DNA of 64,000 nucleotides, taken from positions 5,168,001 through 5,232,000 of the forward strand of contig NZ_LT629775.1 in the NCBI RefSeq assembly GCF_900105395.1. Direction: 5' to 3'. This DNA comes from Streptomyces sp. TLI_053 (GTDB lineage: Bacteria; Actinomycetota; Actinomycetes; Streptomycetales; Streptomycetaceae). Of the stretch, positions 40,657 to 48,741 are shown one piece after another. Below the pieces are notes generated by a model, which did not search any database, was not told where the DNA came from, and worked only from the letters and a program-made list of their open reading frames with translations. Each line of letters starts with the position of its first letter. Position 1 is the stretch's first letter. The position numbers were made by a program, and so were the translations under genes.

Positions 40657-42327
40657 TCAGCTCTCGCGGAGGATCCCGCAGAGGGCGTCCAGGGCGGCCG
40701 GGAAGGCGCGGTCGGACGGCGTCGCGTAGCCGACGACCAGGGCCGGAGCGACCCCCGGGGCTCCGGAGTCCGGGGCGGCGTCCGGAGCGGTCCCGGGAGC
40801 GGTGTCCGGCCGGGCTTCCGGCGCGGCGGGCGGCTCCGGGGCCCGTTCGGCGTCCGGCCCGGCCCGGTACCAGTCGAGCCCGCTGAGGACCAGGCCGGCC
40901 GCCCGGGCCCGCTCCAGCAGCTCCGCCTCCGGACGGGAGCCCGGCGGCAGCTGCAGGACGGCGTGCAGTCCGGCGGCGATCCCGGTCACCCGCACCCGCG
41001 GCGCCCGCTCGGCGAGCGCCGCGACCAGCAGGTCCCGGCGGCGCCGGTAGTGCAGCCGGCAGCGCCGCACGTGCCGGTCGTAGCGGCCCGAGGTGATCAG
41101 CTCGGCGAAGGTGAGCTGGTCGGTCACCGGACTCATGGTGTCCGCCAGGGACTTGAGCCGGGCGACCGGCTCCACCAGCTCGTCCGGGAGGGCCAGCCAG
41201 GCCAGCCGCAGACCGGGGGCCAGGCTCTTGGCGGCGGTGCCGCCGTATACCACGCGGTCCGGATCGAGCGCCTGCATCGCGCCCAGCGGCTGCCGGTCGT
41301 AGCGGAACTCGCCGTCGTAGTCGTCCTCGATCACGTACCCGTCCCGCTCCCGGGCCCAGCGGACGGCCGCCGCCCGCCGGTCGGCGGCCAGCGCCGCCCC
41401 GGTCGGGAACTGGTGGGCCGGGGTGAGCAGCACCGCCTCCGGGGGCTCCGCGCCACCGCCCGGGCCGTCCAGCAGATCGGTACGCGCCCCGTCGCGGTCC
41501 AGCGGCAGCGGGACGAGGCCGAGCCCGGCCGCCCGCAGGACCTCGCGCTGCGGGGGCAGCCCGTAGCCCTCGACCGCGATCCGGCCCGCCCCGCGCCCGC
41601 GCAGCGCGGCGGCCAGCAGGCCGAGGCCCTGGCCGAAGCCGGCGCACACCAGCAGCCGGTCCGGATCCGTGCGCACGCCCCGGACCCGGGCCAGGTAGTC
41701 GCTGAGCGCCCGCCGCAGCTCGATCCGGCCGAGCGGCGAGCCGTAGTCGAAGGCGTCGTGCGGGGCGACGGCCAGCGCCCGCCGGGCGCTGGCCAGCCAG
41801 GCGCTGCGCGGGAACAGCGAGAGGTCGGGCCGTCCGGCGAGCAGGTCGTGCCGCCCGGTGGGCCGGCGGTCGGCGCGGACGGTGACGGGGCGCCCGGCGG
41901 GCCGGGGCGCGGCGCGCTCGGCGACCGTGGTGCCGGAACCCGGGCGGGCACCGAGCCAGCCCTCGGCGGTCAGCTGCCCGTACACCTCGACGACGGTGTT
42001 GCGGGCGATGCCGAGGTCCTCGCCCAGCGCCCGGGAGGACGGCAGCCGGGTGCCCGGGGCGAGCCGCCCGTCCTGGACGGCCTCGCGCAGCGCGTCCTCC
42101 AGGGCGGCCCGCAGCCCGGCCCCGGCGGCCCGGCGTTCACCGAGGTCCAGGTGCAGGTCGCCGCCGAACGCCGTCCACGGGGCGTTGTCGCGGACCCGGC
42201 CGCCGCGGCCGCCGCGGGGCGCGTCGCCGGAGGCCCCGGAGCTGTCCCGGGGGGCGCTCCGGGGGGTGTCGGGAGCGTTCCGGGGGGCGCTCGGCACGGG
42301 GCCGGGGGTCGTTCGGGGGCGGCTCAT
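40657..42327 (-). CDS. MocR/PdxR-type GntR regulator with aminotransferase domain
   Basis: This is a 556-residue regulator: a GntR winged HTH (L-P-S-S-R-A-L-G-E-D-L-G-I-A-R-N-T-V-V-E-V-Y-G-Q-L) near residue 90-120, then a class I aminotransferase-like domain whose PLP Lys is in G-G-T-A-A-K-S-L-A-P-G-L-R-L. A Pro/Ala/Asp-rich insert interrupts the C-terminus. Such proteins often control vitamin B6 or amino-acid metabolism genes. It is divergent from the membrane-PemK gene, with 84 bp between them. Confidence 0.88.
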   Translation of the reverse strand: MSRPRTTPGPVPSAPRNAPDTPRSAPRDSSGASGDAPRGGRGGRVRDNAPWTAFGGDLHLDLGERRAAGAGLRAALEDALREAVQDGRLAPGTRLPSSRALGEDLGIARNTVVEVYGQLTAEGWLGARPGSGTTVAERAAPRPAGRPVTVRADRRPTGRHDLLAGRPDLSLFPRSAWLASARRALAVAPHDAFDYGSPLGRIELRRALSDYLARVRGVRTDPDRLLVCAGFGQGLGLLAAALRGRGAGRIAVEGYGLPPQREVLRAAGLGLVPLPLDRDGARTDLLDGPGGGAEPPEAVLLTPAHQFPTGAALAADRRAAAVRWARERDGYVIEDDYDGEFRYDRQPLGAMQALDPDRVVYGGTAAKSLAPGLRLAWLALPDELVEPVARLKSLADTMSPVTDQLTFAELITSGRYDRHVRRCRLHYRRRRDLLVAALAERAPRVRVTGIAAGLHAVLQLPPGSRPEAELLERARAAGLVLSGLDWYRAGPDAERAPEPPAAPEARPDTAPGTAPDAAPDSGAPGVAPALVVGYATPSDRAFPAALDALCGILRES

Positions 42328-42411
42328 GGCGGGATTATCCCCGCGCTCCCCGCGGCCCGCGGATCTCCGATACATTGCGCCGGACGCACGACCGCGGTGG
42401 GGGTGGCGAAC

Positions 42412-43386
42412 ATGGCTGGCCAGTACGGGAGTTCGGCGGTGCCGCGGCGGCGCCGGCCCGGTCGCGGGGGCTGCCTCGGCGCCTTCCTGGCGCTGCTGTG
42501 CTGCGGGGCACTGGGCTACCCGCTGGCCGTACCGGTCCTGATACCGGCCCTGATGGCGGCCCAGAGCCCGCCGCAGCACGTCACCCCGGGGCAGTACGCG
42601 GTCCTGGCCGGCATCGCGTACGCGGTCGCGCTGCTGCTCGACCGGCAGGCGTCCCGGCGCCGCCGCCGGGTCGCGCCCTGGGTGCTGCCCGTCCGGGCCG
42701 CCGTCCTGGCCGGCGCCTGTTCGCTGCTCGCCCACCTGGTCGGCGCGTACGCGGTGCCGAAGCTCCTCGGCACCCAGGACCCGGCCTCGGCGAACGGTTA
42801 CGCCCTGCAGTGCCTCGCGGTCGGCGCCTTCGCCTGGGGCTGGCGGACCTCGCTCCGCGCCTGGGCCGGCGACCTGCTGGAACGGCCGCCGGTCCGCCCG
42901 GCCCGCACCGGCACCGGGCGCTCCGCCACGCGCACCACCACCGTCACCCGGCCGTCGGCGGGGGAGGTGTGGGTGGCGATGGTGCCGTTCCGGGACCGGG
43001 CGGAGGCCGCCCGGCACTACTGCGTCGTGGTCGGCACCCGGTCCGGCTACGCCGAGGTGCTGCAGATCACGAGCAAGGACAAGGACCACCGGGACGACTA
43101 CATCCGGATGGAGAACGAGGGCTGGGACCGCACCGGCAAGGCCTCCTGGGTGGAGATCGGGCTGGCCCCGCGCCGGGTGCCGTACGACAGCTTCCTCTCC
43201 GACCACCCGCAGGGCCCCTGCCCGCCGCGGATCTGGCGGGAGATCCAGCGCCGCCAGGCCGCCCTCGGCGCCGCCCGCCCGCCGCGCCCGCGTCCGGTCG
43301 GCGGCACCGGACCGGTCGGCGGCTCGGGCCCGTCCGGCCGCGGCCCGCGCCGCCCCCCGACCTCCGCCCGCGGCCCCCACGCCTGA
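42412..43386 (+). CDS. Membrane protein with C-terminal PemK/MazF-like domain
   Basis: This encodes 324 residues. The N-terminus is basic and followed by about four hydrophobic segments (residues 20-155: L-G-A-F-L-A-L-L-C-C-G-A-L-G-Y, A-V-L-A-G-I-A-Y-A-V-A-L-L-L, L-P-V-R-A-A-V-L-A-G-A-C). From about residue 183 the chain reads G-E-V-W-V-A-M-V-P-F-R-D, R-H-Y-C-V-V-V-G-T-R, E-V-L-Q-I-T-S-K-D, then W-V-E-I-G-L-A-P-R-R-V-P: the layout of a PemK/MazF beta barrel. A Pro/Arg-rich tail ends it. No antitoxin gene is adjacent. It may be a ribonuclease tethered to the membrane or a non-toxic relative; this is inferred from pattern only. Confidence 0.6.
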   Translation: MAGQYGSSAVPRRRRPGRGGCLGAFLALLCCGALGYPLAVPVLIPALMAAQSPPQHVTPGQYAVLAGIAYAVALLLDRQASRRRRRVAPWVLPVRAAVLAGACSLLAHLVGAYAVPKLLGTQDPASANGYALQCLAVGAFAWGWRTSLRAWAGDLLERPPVRPARTGTGRSATRTTTVTRPSAGEVWVAMVPFRDRAEAARHYCVVVGTRSGYAEVLQITSKDKDHRDDYIRMENEGWDRTGKASWVEIGLAPRRVPYDSFLSDHPQGPCPPRIWREIQRRQAALGAARPPRPRPVGGTGPVGGSGPSGRGPRRPPTSARGPHA

Positions 43387-43392
43387 CCCGGA

Positions 43393-43887
43393 TCAGCCCC
43401 AGGTCGCGCCGGCGGGCTCCTGGACCGTCGCGTTGATCCGGTTGAAGAAGTTCGTCAGCCCGATCATCAGGATGATCGCCGAGAGCTGCTCCTCGTCGAA
43501 GTGGTCCGCCGCCGCGTCCCAGACCGCGTCCGGCACCGCCTGGCCGGAACGGTCGGCGATCCGGGTCGCCGCCTCGGTGAGTTCGAGTGCGGCCCGCTCC
43601 TCCTCGTCGAAGAACGGCGCCTCCCGCCAGGCGGCGACGGCGTGCAGCCGCTCGTCCGTCTCACCGGCCTTCTTGGCACCGGTGACGCCGGCGAACACGC
43701 AGGCGCTGCACCCGTTGATCTGGCTGGCCCGCAGGTGCACCAGCTCCAGGATCCGGTGCGGGACCCCGCCCTGGTACATCGCCTTGTAGATGCTCTGGAT
43801 GCCCTTCATGGCGTCCGGCAGGACCATGGCGGGGTTCTTCATACGGGCGGTGTGGGTGGTGGCGCGGGCGGTCGCGTTGGTGGTCAT
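43393..43887 (-). CDS. Carboxymuconolactone decarboxylase/AhpD-like protein (ECF41 partner)
   Basis: This is a 164-residue alpha-helical protein with the redox-type C-S-A-C motif (I-N-G-C-S-A-C-V-F-A-G) and E-L-V-H-L-R-A-S-Q. The ATG (43885-43887) is preceded by GAGGAG. It is divergent from an ECF41 sigma factor; proteins of this class are the standard genetic partners and targets of ECF41 factors, and a matching promoter lies upstream. The probable role is detoxification or redox of an organic hydroperoxide or ring compound; the substrate is unknown. Confidence 0.88.
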   Translation of the reverse strand: MTTNATARATTHTARMKNPAMVLPDAMKGIQSIYKAMYQGGVPHRILELVHLRASQINGCSACVFAGVTGAKKAGETDERLHAVAAWREAPFFDEEERAALELTEAATRIADRSGQAVPDAVWDAAADHFDEEQLSAIILMIGLTNFFNRINATVQEPAGATWG

Positions 43888-43955
43888 CGGTGGCTCCTCG
43901 GTCTGGGTCGTCCGCGTCCTCGTCACGCGGAGCGGTTAACGTCCGTCAAAGAACC

Positions 43956-43982
43956 GACGGATCCCGATGCGAGGATGTGACA
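43956..43982 (-). promoter_or_regulatory. ECF41-type promoter of the CMD gene
   Basis: On the minus strand, TGTCACA (complement of 43976-43982) is followed after exactly 16 nt by CGTC (complement of 43956-43959). This equals the TGTCACA-N16-CGTC motif that I recall for ECF41 targets. It lies 69 bp before the CMD start and touches the ribosome-site region of the divergent sigma gene. Confidence 0.75.
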
Positions 43983-43983
43983 G

Positions 43984-44877
43984 GTGGACGGGGAAGATTT
44001 TCTGGCGGACCGCTTCGAGGAGCACCGGCCCCATCTCCGGGCGGTGGCCTACCGGATGCTCGGCTCGCTGAGCGAGGCCGAGGACGCGGTACAGGAGACC
44101 TGGTTCAAACTGAGCCGCTCCGACGTCAGCGAGGTGGCCAACCTGGCCGGCTGGCTGACCACCGTGGTCGGACGGGTCTGCCTGGACCTGCTGCGCTCGC
44201 GGGTGGCCCGCCGCGAGGACCCGCTGGAGCACCAGGACGGCCAGGAGGTCAGGCTGCCCGATCCGGTCATCGGCGGCCTCCGGGCCCTCGACCCCGAACA
44301 GGAGATACTCACGGCCGACTCGGTCGGCATCGCACTGATGATCGTCCTGGAGACGCTGGCACCGGCGGAGCGGCTCGCCTTCGTCCTGCACGACATGTTC
44401 TCGGTGCCGTTCGACGAGATCGCCCCGATCCTCGACCGCACCTCCGCCTCCACCCGCCAGCTCGCCAGCCGCGCCCGGCGACGGGTCCAGGGCGCCGCAC
44501 CGGCGCCGGACAGCGACCTGGCGCTGCGGCGCGAGGTGGTGCAGGCGTTCCTGACCGCCGCCCGCGGCGGGGACTTCGAGGCGCTGCTCGCCGTCCTCGA
44601 CCCCGACGTGGTGGCCAGGACCGACGCCGGCGCGCTGCGCCCGGCGGTGCTGCGGCGCGGCGCCCGGAACGTGGCGGCCGGGGCGAGCGCGTTCGGTTCG
44701 CGCTTCGACGGACAGTCGCGCCTGCTGCTGGTCGACGGCGAACCGGCGGTGGCCACCTTCACCGACGGCCGCCCGGTCTCGCTCGCGGTGTTCACCGTGC
44801 GCGGTGGCAAGGTCACGGCGCTGCACATCTTCGCCGACCCGGAGCGTCTGGAGCGGCTCGGCCTGACGGCCGGCTGA
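43984..44877 (+). CDS. ECF41-group RNA polymerase sigma factor (SigJ-like)
   Basis: This is a 297-residue sigma factor. Region 2 carries A-Y-R-M-L-G-S-L-S-E-A-E-D-A-V-Q-E-T-W and region 4 carries L-A-P-A-E-R-L-A-F-V-L-H-D-M-F-S-V-P-F-D-E-I. A SnoaL-like C-terminal extension (from about 180) is the fused regulatory domain typical of ECF41. The GTG start follows GAGGA. There is no anti-sigma gene beside it, in line with ECF41 control by the extension. Confidence 0.9.
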   Translation: MDGEDFLADRFEEHRPHLRAVAYRMLGSLSEAEDAVQETWFKLSRSDVSEVANLAGWLTTVVGRVCLDLLRSRVARREDPLEHQDGQEVRLPDPVIGGLRALDPEQEILTADSVGIALMIVLETLAPAERLAFVLHDMFSVPFDEIAPILDRTSASTRQLASRARRRVQGAAPAPDSDLALRREVVQAFLTAARGGDFEALLAVLDPDVVARTDAGALRPAVLRRGARNVAAGASAFGSRFDGQSRLLLVDGEPAVATFTDGRPVSLAVFTVRGGKVTALHIFADPERLERLGLTAG

Positions 44878-45019
44878 CGCGGTGCCCCCCGCCGCCGACC
44901 GGGTGCCCGCCCGGCCGGCGGCGGGGCGGCGCGCCGGACCCCTGCCTCCCCGCGGGGCCGGACCCCTGCCTCCCCGCCGCTCCGTCCGGCAGGATGTCGA
45001 AAAGATCCTGCTCCCGGGA

Positions 45020-45046
45020 TGTCGAGGTGGCGTGCTCCGCTCCGAC
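45020..45046 (+). promoter_or_regulatory. Possible ECF42-type promoter
   Basis: TGTCGA (45020-45025) is followed after 17 nt by CGAC (45043-45046), 52 bp before the DGPF/YciI start. A second TGTCGA lies at 44995-45000 with no matching downstream box. The motif resembles what I recall for ECF42-dependent promoters. Confidence 0.5.
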
Positions 45047-45098
45047 CGAAGGGTGAGAGCGCCCCGAACGGAGCGCACGGACCGGGAGGACACCCGAG

Positions 45099-45473
45099 AT
45101 GAAGTACATCGCGATGATCTACGGCAACCAGGCCAAGTGGGACGCGTTCCCGGCCGAGGAGTGGCCGGCGGCGATCGCCAAGCAGGAGGCGTTCAACACC
45201 AGGTACCGCGAGACCGGCGAACTCCTCGGCGCCTACGGCCTCGCCGACGCGGCCGCCGCCCAGCTGGTCCGCCGCGCCGAGGGCCTGCCCGTCGTCACCG
45301 ACGGCCCGTACCTGGAGACCAAGGAGTACCTGGCCAGCTTCTACCTCCTCGACTGCGAGAGCCTGGAACGCGCCCAGCGGATCGCCGCCGACATGCCCTT
45401 CGCCGACGTCGACCCGGTGGAGCTGTGGCCGGTCCTGCACGAGTCCCCGTCCCCCGACGCGGCGGACGTGTGA
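45099..45473 (+). CDS. YciI/DGPF-domain protein (ECF42 partner)
   Basis: This is a 124-residue ferredoxin-fold protein with M-K-Y-I-A-M-I-Y-G, the D-G-P-Y stretch (V-V-T-D-G-P-Y-L-E-T-K-E) and A-D-V-D-P-V-E-L-W-P. GGGAGGA precedes the ATG. It overlaps the sigma gene by 4 bp (GTGA). DGPF proteins are the standard partners of ECF42 sigma factors, and are thought to be their targets; the molecular role is unknown. Confidence 0.88.
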   Translation: MKYIAMIYGNQAKWDAFPAEEWPAAIAKQEAFNTRYRETGELLGAYGLADAAAAQLVRRAEGLPVVTDGPYLETKEYLASFYLLDCESLERAQRIAADMPFADVDPVELWPVLHESPSPDAADV

Positions 45474-46873
45474 GCGGCGGCCCACTCCCCGGACCGGACG
45501 GCCCCGAGAGGCTGCCGGACGGACCGGGCGGACCGGGCGGACCGGACGGCCTGGGCGGCCTGGGCGGACCGGGCGACCTCGGGGGTCTGCTGCGCGAACT
45601 CGCGCCGCAGGCCCTCGGGGCGCTGGTGCGCCGCCACGGCCGCGGCCTCTTCGACGCCTGCGAGGACGCCGTGCAGGAGGCGCTGATCGCCGCCGCCACC
45701 CAGTGGCCGGCCGAGGGCGTGCCGGACAACCCCCGCGGCTGGCTGGTGACGGTCGCCTCCCGGCGGCTGGTCGACACCGTCCGCAGCGAGGCGGCCCGCC
45801 GCCGCCGCGAGGACGCCCTCGCCCTCGCCACCCCGCAGTCCGCCCTGCTCGGCCCCGCCCCCGACGCGGCGGCCGACGCCGACCGGGACGACTCCCTGCA
45901 CCTGCTGTTCCTCTGCTGCCACCCCGACCTGTCCGCACCCAGCCGGATCGCCCTCACCCTGCGCGCCGTCGGCGGTCTGACGACGGCGCGGATCGCGGCC
46001 GCGTTCCTGGTGCCCGAGGCGACGATGGCGCAGCGGATCAGCCGCGCGAAGCAGACCGTCCGCTCCTCCGGCCTGCCCGCACGGCAGCCGGCCGAGCGCC
46101 TCGCCGAGGTCCGCCAGGTCCTGTACCTGATCTTCAACGAGGGCTACACCACCAGCGACGGCGAGGACCTGACCGCCCCGGAACTCTCCACCGAGGCGAT
46201 CCGGCTGGCCCGGCTGCTGCTCCGGCTGGTCCCGGACGACCCCGAGACCGCCGGACTGCTGGCCCTCATGCTGCTCACGGACGCCCGCCGGCCCGCCCGC
46301 ACCGGCCCGGGCGGGGTCCTGGTGCCGCTGGCGGAGCAGGACCGTTCGCGGTGGAACCGGCCCCTGCTGGAGGAGGGCGTGGCCCTGATCGGCCGGACCC
46401 TGCCGCGCGGACCGGTCGGCCCGTACCAGGTCCAGGCCGCGATCGCCGCCGTGCACGACGAGGCGCCGGACGCGGACTCCACGGACTGGCCGCAGATCCT
46501 GGCCCTCTACGACGTGCTCGAGGGCTTCGGGCCGAACCCCTTCGTCACCCTCAACCGGGCCGTCGCCCTCGCCCTGGTGGACGGGCCGGCGGCCGGCCTG
46601 GCCGCGCTCGCCCCGCTGGCGGAGGACCGGAGGTTCGCCCGCCACCACCGCCTCCTCGCCACCCGGGCCCACCTGCTGGAACTGCTCGGCGACCCGGCGG
46701 CCGCCACCGCCTACCGCGAGGCCGCCCGCCGCACCACCAGCGCCCCCGAACGCCGGCACCTCACCGAGCGGGCGCGCCGGCTGGAGGCCGGGGGGCTTTC
46801 GGGGACCGAACACCGACCGGAGACCGAACACCGACCGGAGACCGAACACCGACCGGAGACCGACCACCGATGA
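45470..46873 (+). CDS. ECF42-group RNA polymerase sigma factor
   Basis: This is a 467-residue sigma factor. A Gly/Asp/Pro-rich head is followed by region 2 (F-D-A-C-E-D-A-V-Q-E-A-L, G-W-L-V-T-V-A-S-R-R-L-V-D), region 4 (T-L-R-A-V-G-G-L-T-T-A-R-I-A-A-A-F) and a long C-terminal helical extension (A-I-A-A-V-H-D-E-A, N-R-A-V-A-L) typical of ECF42. The last residues are an E-H-R-P-E-T repeat from an 18-bp DNA repeat (about 46804-46865). The GTG start overlaps the DGPF stop. Confidence 0.9.
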   Translation: MSGGPLPGPDGPERLPDGPGGPGGPDGLGGLGGPGDLGGLLRELAPQALGALVRRHGRGLFDACEDAVQEALIAAATQWPAEGVPDNPRGWLVTVASRRLVDTVRSEAARRRREDALALATPQSALLGPAPDAAADADRDDSLHLLFLCCHPDLSAPSRIALTLRAVGGLTTARIAAAFLVPEATMAQRISRAKQTVRSSGLPARQPAERLAEVRQVLYLIFNEGYTTSDGEDLTAPELSTEAIRLARLLLRLVPDDPETAGLLALMLLTDARRPARTGPGGVLVPLAEQDRSRWNRPLLEEGVALIGRTLPRGPVGPYQVQAAIAAVHDEAPDADSTDWPQILALYDVLEGFGPNPFVTLNRAVALALVDGPAAGLAALAPLAEDRRFARHHRLLATRAHLLELLGDPAAATAYREAARRTTSAPERRHLTERARRLEAGGLSGTEHRPETEHRPETEHRPETDHR

Positions 46874-47673
46874 CCGAACGCACCGTGATCCGCGACGACG
46901 TCACCCTCGTCTGCCACGACCGTGGCGGCGACGGCCCGCCGCTGCTCCTGCTGCACGGACTCGCCGGGTACGGGGGCGAGTGGGACCCGCTCGCCCGGCA
47001 CCTCGGGACGCGGTTCCGGGTGGTCACCGTCGACCAGCGCGGCCACGGCGCGAGCACCCGCCGCCCGGCCGACGTCTCCCGGGCGGCCCACGTCGCCGAC
47101 GTGGCCGCCGTGATCGGGCAACTGGACCTCGGCCCGGTGACCCTGCTCGGCCAGTCCTACGGTGCGCACGCCGCGATGCTGGCCGCGGCCGCGCACCCGG
47201 AGCTCGTGGAGCGCCTGGTGCTGGTCGAGGCCGGACCGGCCGCCACTCCGGTCGGGACCGTCGCCGACATCGGCGCCTGGTTCGCCTCCTGGCCCGCCCC
47301 GTTCGCCACGCTGTCGGCCGCCGTGGAATTCCTCGGCGGCGGCCCCGTCGGCGAGGCATGGGCGGCCGGGCTGGAGGAACGCGCCGACGGCCGGCACCCG
47401 CGCTTCGACCCCGACATCATGGTGGCGGCCCTGACCGACAACACCCATCGCTCCTGGTGGGCCGAGTGGGGCCGGATCGCCTGCCCCACCCTGCTCGTCC
47501 TCGCGCAGTCCACCATCATCGACGCCGAGCAGCTCGACCGCATGCACCGCGACCGCCCCGACGCCGTCCTGGCCAGCGTCCCCGGCACCACCCACGACCT
47601 CCACCTCGAACGCCCGGAGGCGCTGGCGGAGTTGCTCGAGGATTTCTGCGCCGCCGGAGCCCCCCGCCACTGA
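46870..47673 (+). CDS. Alpha/beta-fold hydrolase
   Basis: This is a 267-residue hydrolase. L-L-L-L-H-G-L-A-G-Y-G-G gives the oxyanion hole, G-Q-S-Y-G-A-H the nucleophile Ser elbow (about residue 97), and the final T-T-H-D-L-H the catalytic His. The start overlaps the ECF42 sigma stop (ATGA), so it belongs to the same operon. The substrate is unknown. It ends 43 bp before a hairpin array. Confidence 0.88.
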   Translation: MTERTVIRDDVTLVCHDRGGDGPPLLLLHGLAGYGGEWDPLARHLGTRFRVVTVDQRGHGASTRRPADVSRAAHVADVAAVIGQLDLGPVTLLGQSYGAHAAMLAAAAHPELVERLVLVEAGPAATPVGTVADIGAWFASWPAPFATLSAAVEFLGGGPVGEAWAAGLEERADGRHPRFDPDIMVAALTDNTHRSWWAEWGRIACPTLLVLAQSTIIDAEQLDRMHRDRPDAVLASVPGTTHDLHLERPEALAELLEDFCAAGAPRH

Positions 47674-47715
47674 CCCGCCGCTGACCCGCCGCCACCGGCC
47701 CTCCCCGCGCGCGCC

Positions 47716-48723
47716 GCGCAGGAAGTCGGCGCGCTCGACTTCCTGCGCGACCGCCGTCCGGCCGCTGTGTCCTCGGGTCGCCGGGTCGTGCGGAGTCGTG
47801 CAGAAAGCTTTCCTCTTGGTGCGGGTGGCACAGAAAGTCGGGCGCGCCGACTTTCTGTGCGGCCGACTCGCTGCCGTGTCTTGGTCGGCCCCGGGGCGCG
47901 GCGGTGACGGGTGCGGGTGCGGTGCCCCTGGGCGGCGCAGGAAGTCGGTGTGCTCGACTTCCTGCGTGGGTTCCGAGTCCGGGTCCTCGGGGGTGCGGCG
48001 CCGATTCCGTTCGGGAGGTGGATGCTGCTGCCTTCCTGCACGGACGCCGCCCGGTTGCTGCGTTCTCGGGCCGCCGCGTCGTGCAGAAAGCTTTCCTCTG
48101 GGTGCGGGTGGCGTGGAAAGTCGGGCGCACCGACTTTCTGTGCGCGGCTTACTCGCTGCCGTGTCCCGGCCGGCACCGGGGTGCGGCGGTGGCGTGTGCG
48201 GGTGTGGTGCTCCTGGGTGGTGCGGGAAGTCGACGTCGCCGACTTCCTGCGCAGCCGCCGTCCGGCCGTTGGGTCCTCGGGCCTCCGGGTCGCCGGGTCG
48301 CCGGGTCGTGCGGAAAGGTTTCCTCACGGTGCGGTGAGTCGTGGTGGCGTGGAAAGTCGGGCGCGCCGACTTCCTGTGCGGCTTACTCGCTGCCGTGTCC
48401 CGGCCGGCCCCGAGGCGCGGCGGGTGCGGGTGCGGGTGCGGGTGCGGTGCCCCTGGGCGGCGCAGGAAGTCGATGTCGCCGACTTCCTGCGCCGCCGCCG
48501 TCCGGCCGTTGGGTTCTCGGGCCGTCGGGTCGTGCGGAGTCGTGCGGAAAGGTTTCCTCACGGTGCGGTGAGGTGTGGTGGCGTGGAAAGTCGGGCCCGC
48601 CGACTTTCTGTGTGGCTTACTCGCTGCCGTGTCCCGGCCGGCCCCGAGGCGCGGCGGGTGCGGGTGTGGTGCCCCTGGGTGGTGCGGGAAGTCGACCTCG
48701 CCGACTTCTCGCGCCACCCAGGG
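47716..48723. repeat. Non-coding array of alternating hairpins (REP/BIME-like)
   Basis: A roughly 230-bp unit occurs about 4.5 times. Each unit has hairpin A (GCAGGAAGTCG ... CGACTTCCTGC, 7-nt loop) at 47716-47748, 47936-47966, 48225-48247, 48459-48493 and 48688-48708, and hairpin C (GAAAGTCGG ... CCGACTTTC, 5-nt loop) at 47828-47860, 48116-48138, 48351-48373 and 48586-48608. Between them is a small palindrome B (GAAAGCTTTC at 47803 and 48086; GGAAAGGTTTCC at 48312 and 48546) and GC-rich linkers with GTGCGG repeats. Stem changes are largely compensated. It fills the 1068-bp gap between convergent genes. Frames open through it in several phases are by-products of GC content. Confidence 0.85.
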
Positions 48724-48741
48724 CGCCGGGCAGCCGTTGCG

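Noticed and set aside
47716..48723. CRISPR array
   Set aside because: Units are about 230 bp, each with internal palindromes and related linkers; there are no short identical repeats with unique spacers and no cas genes.
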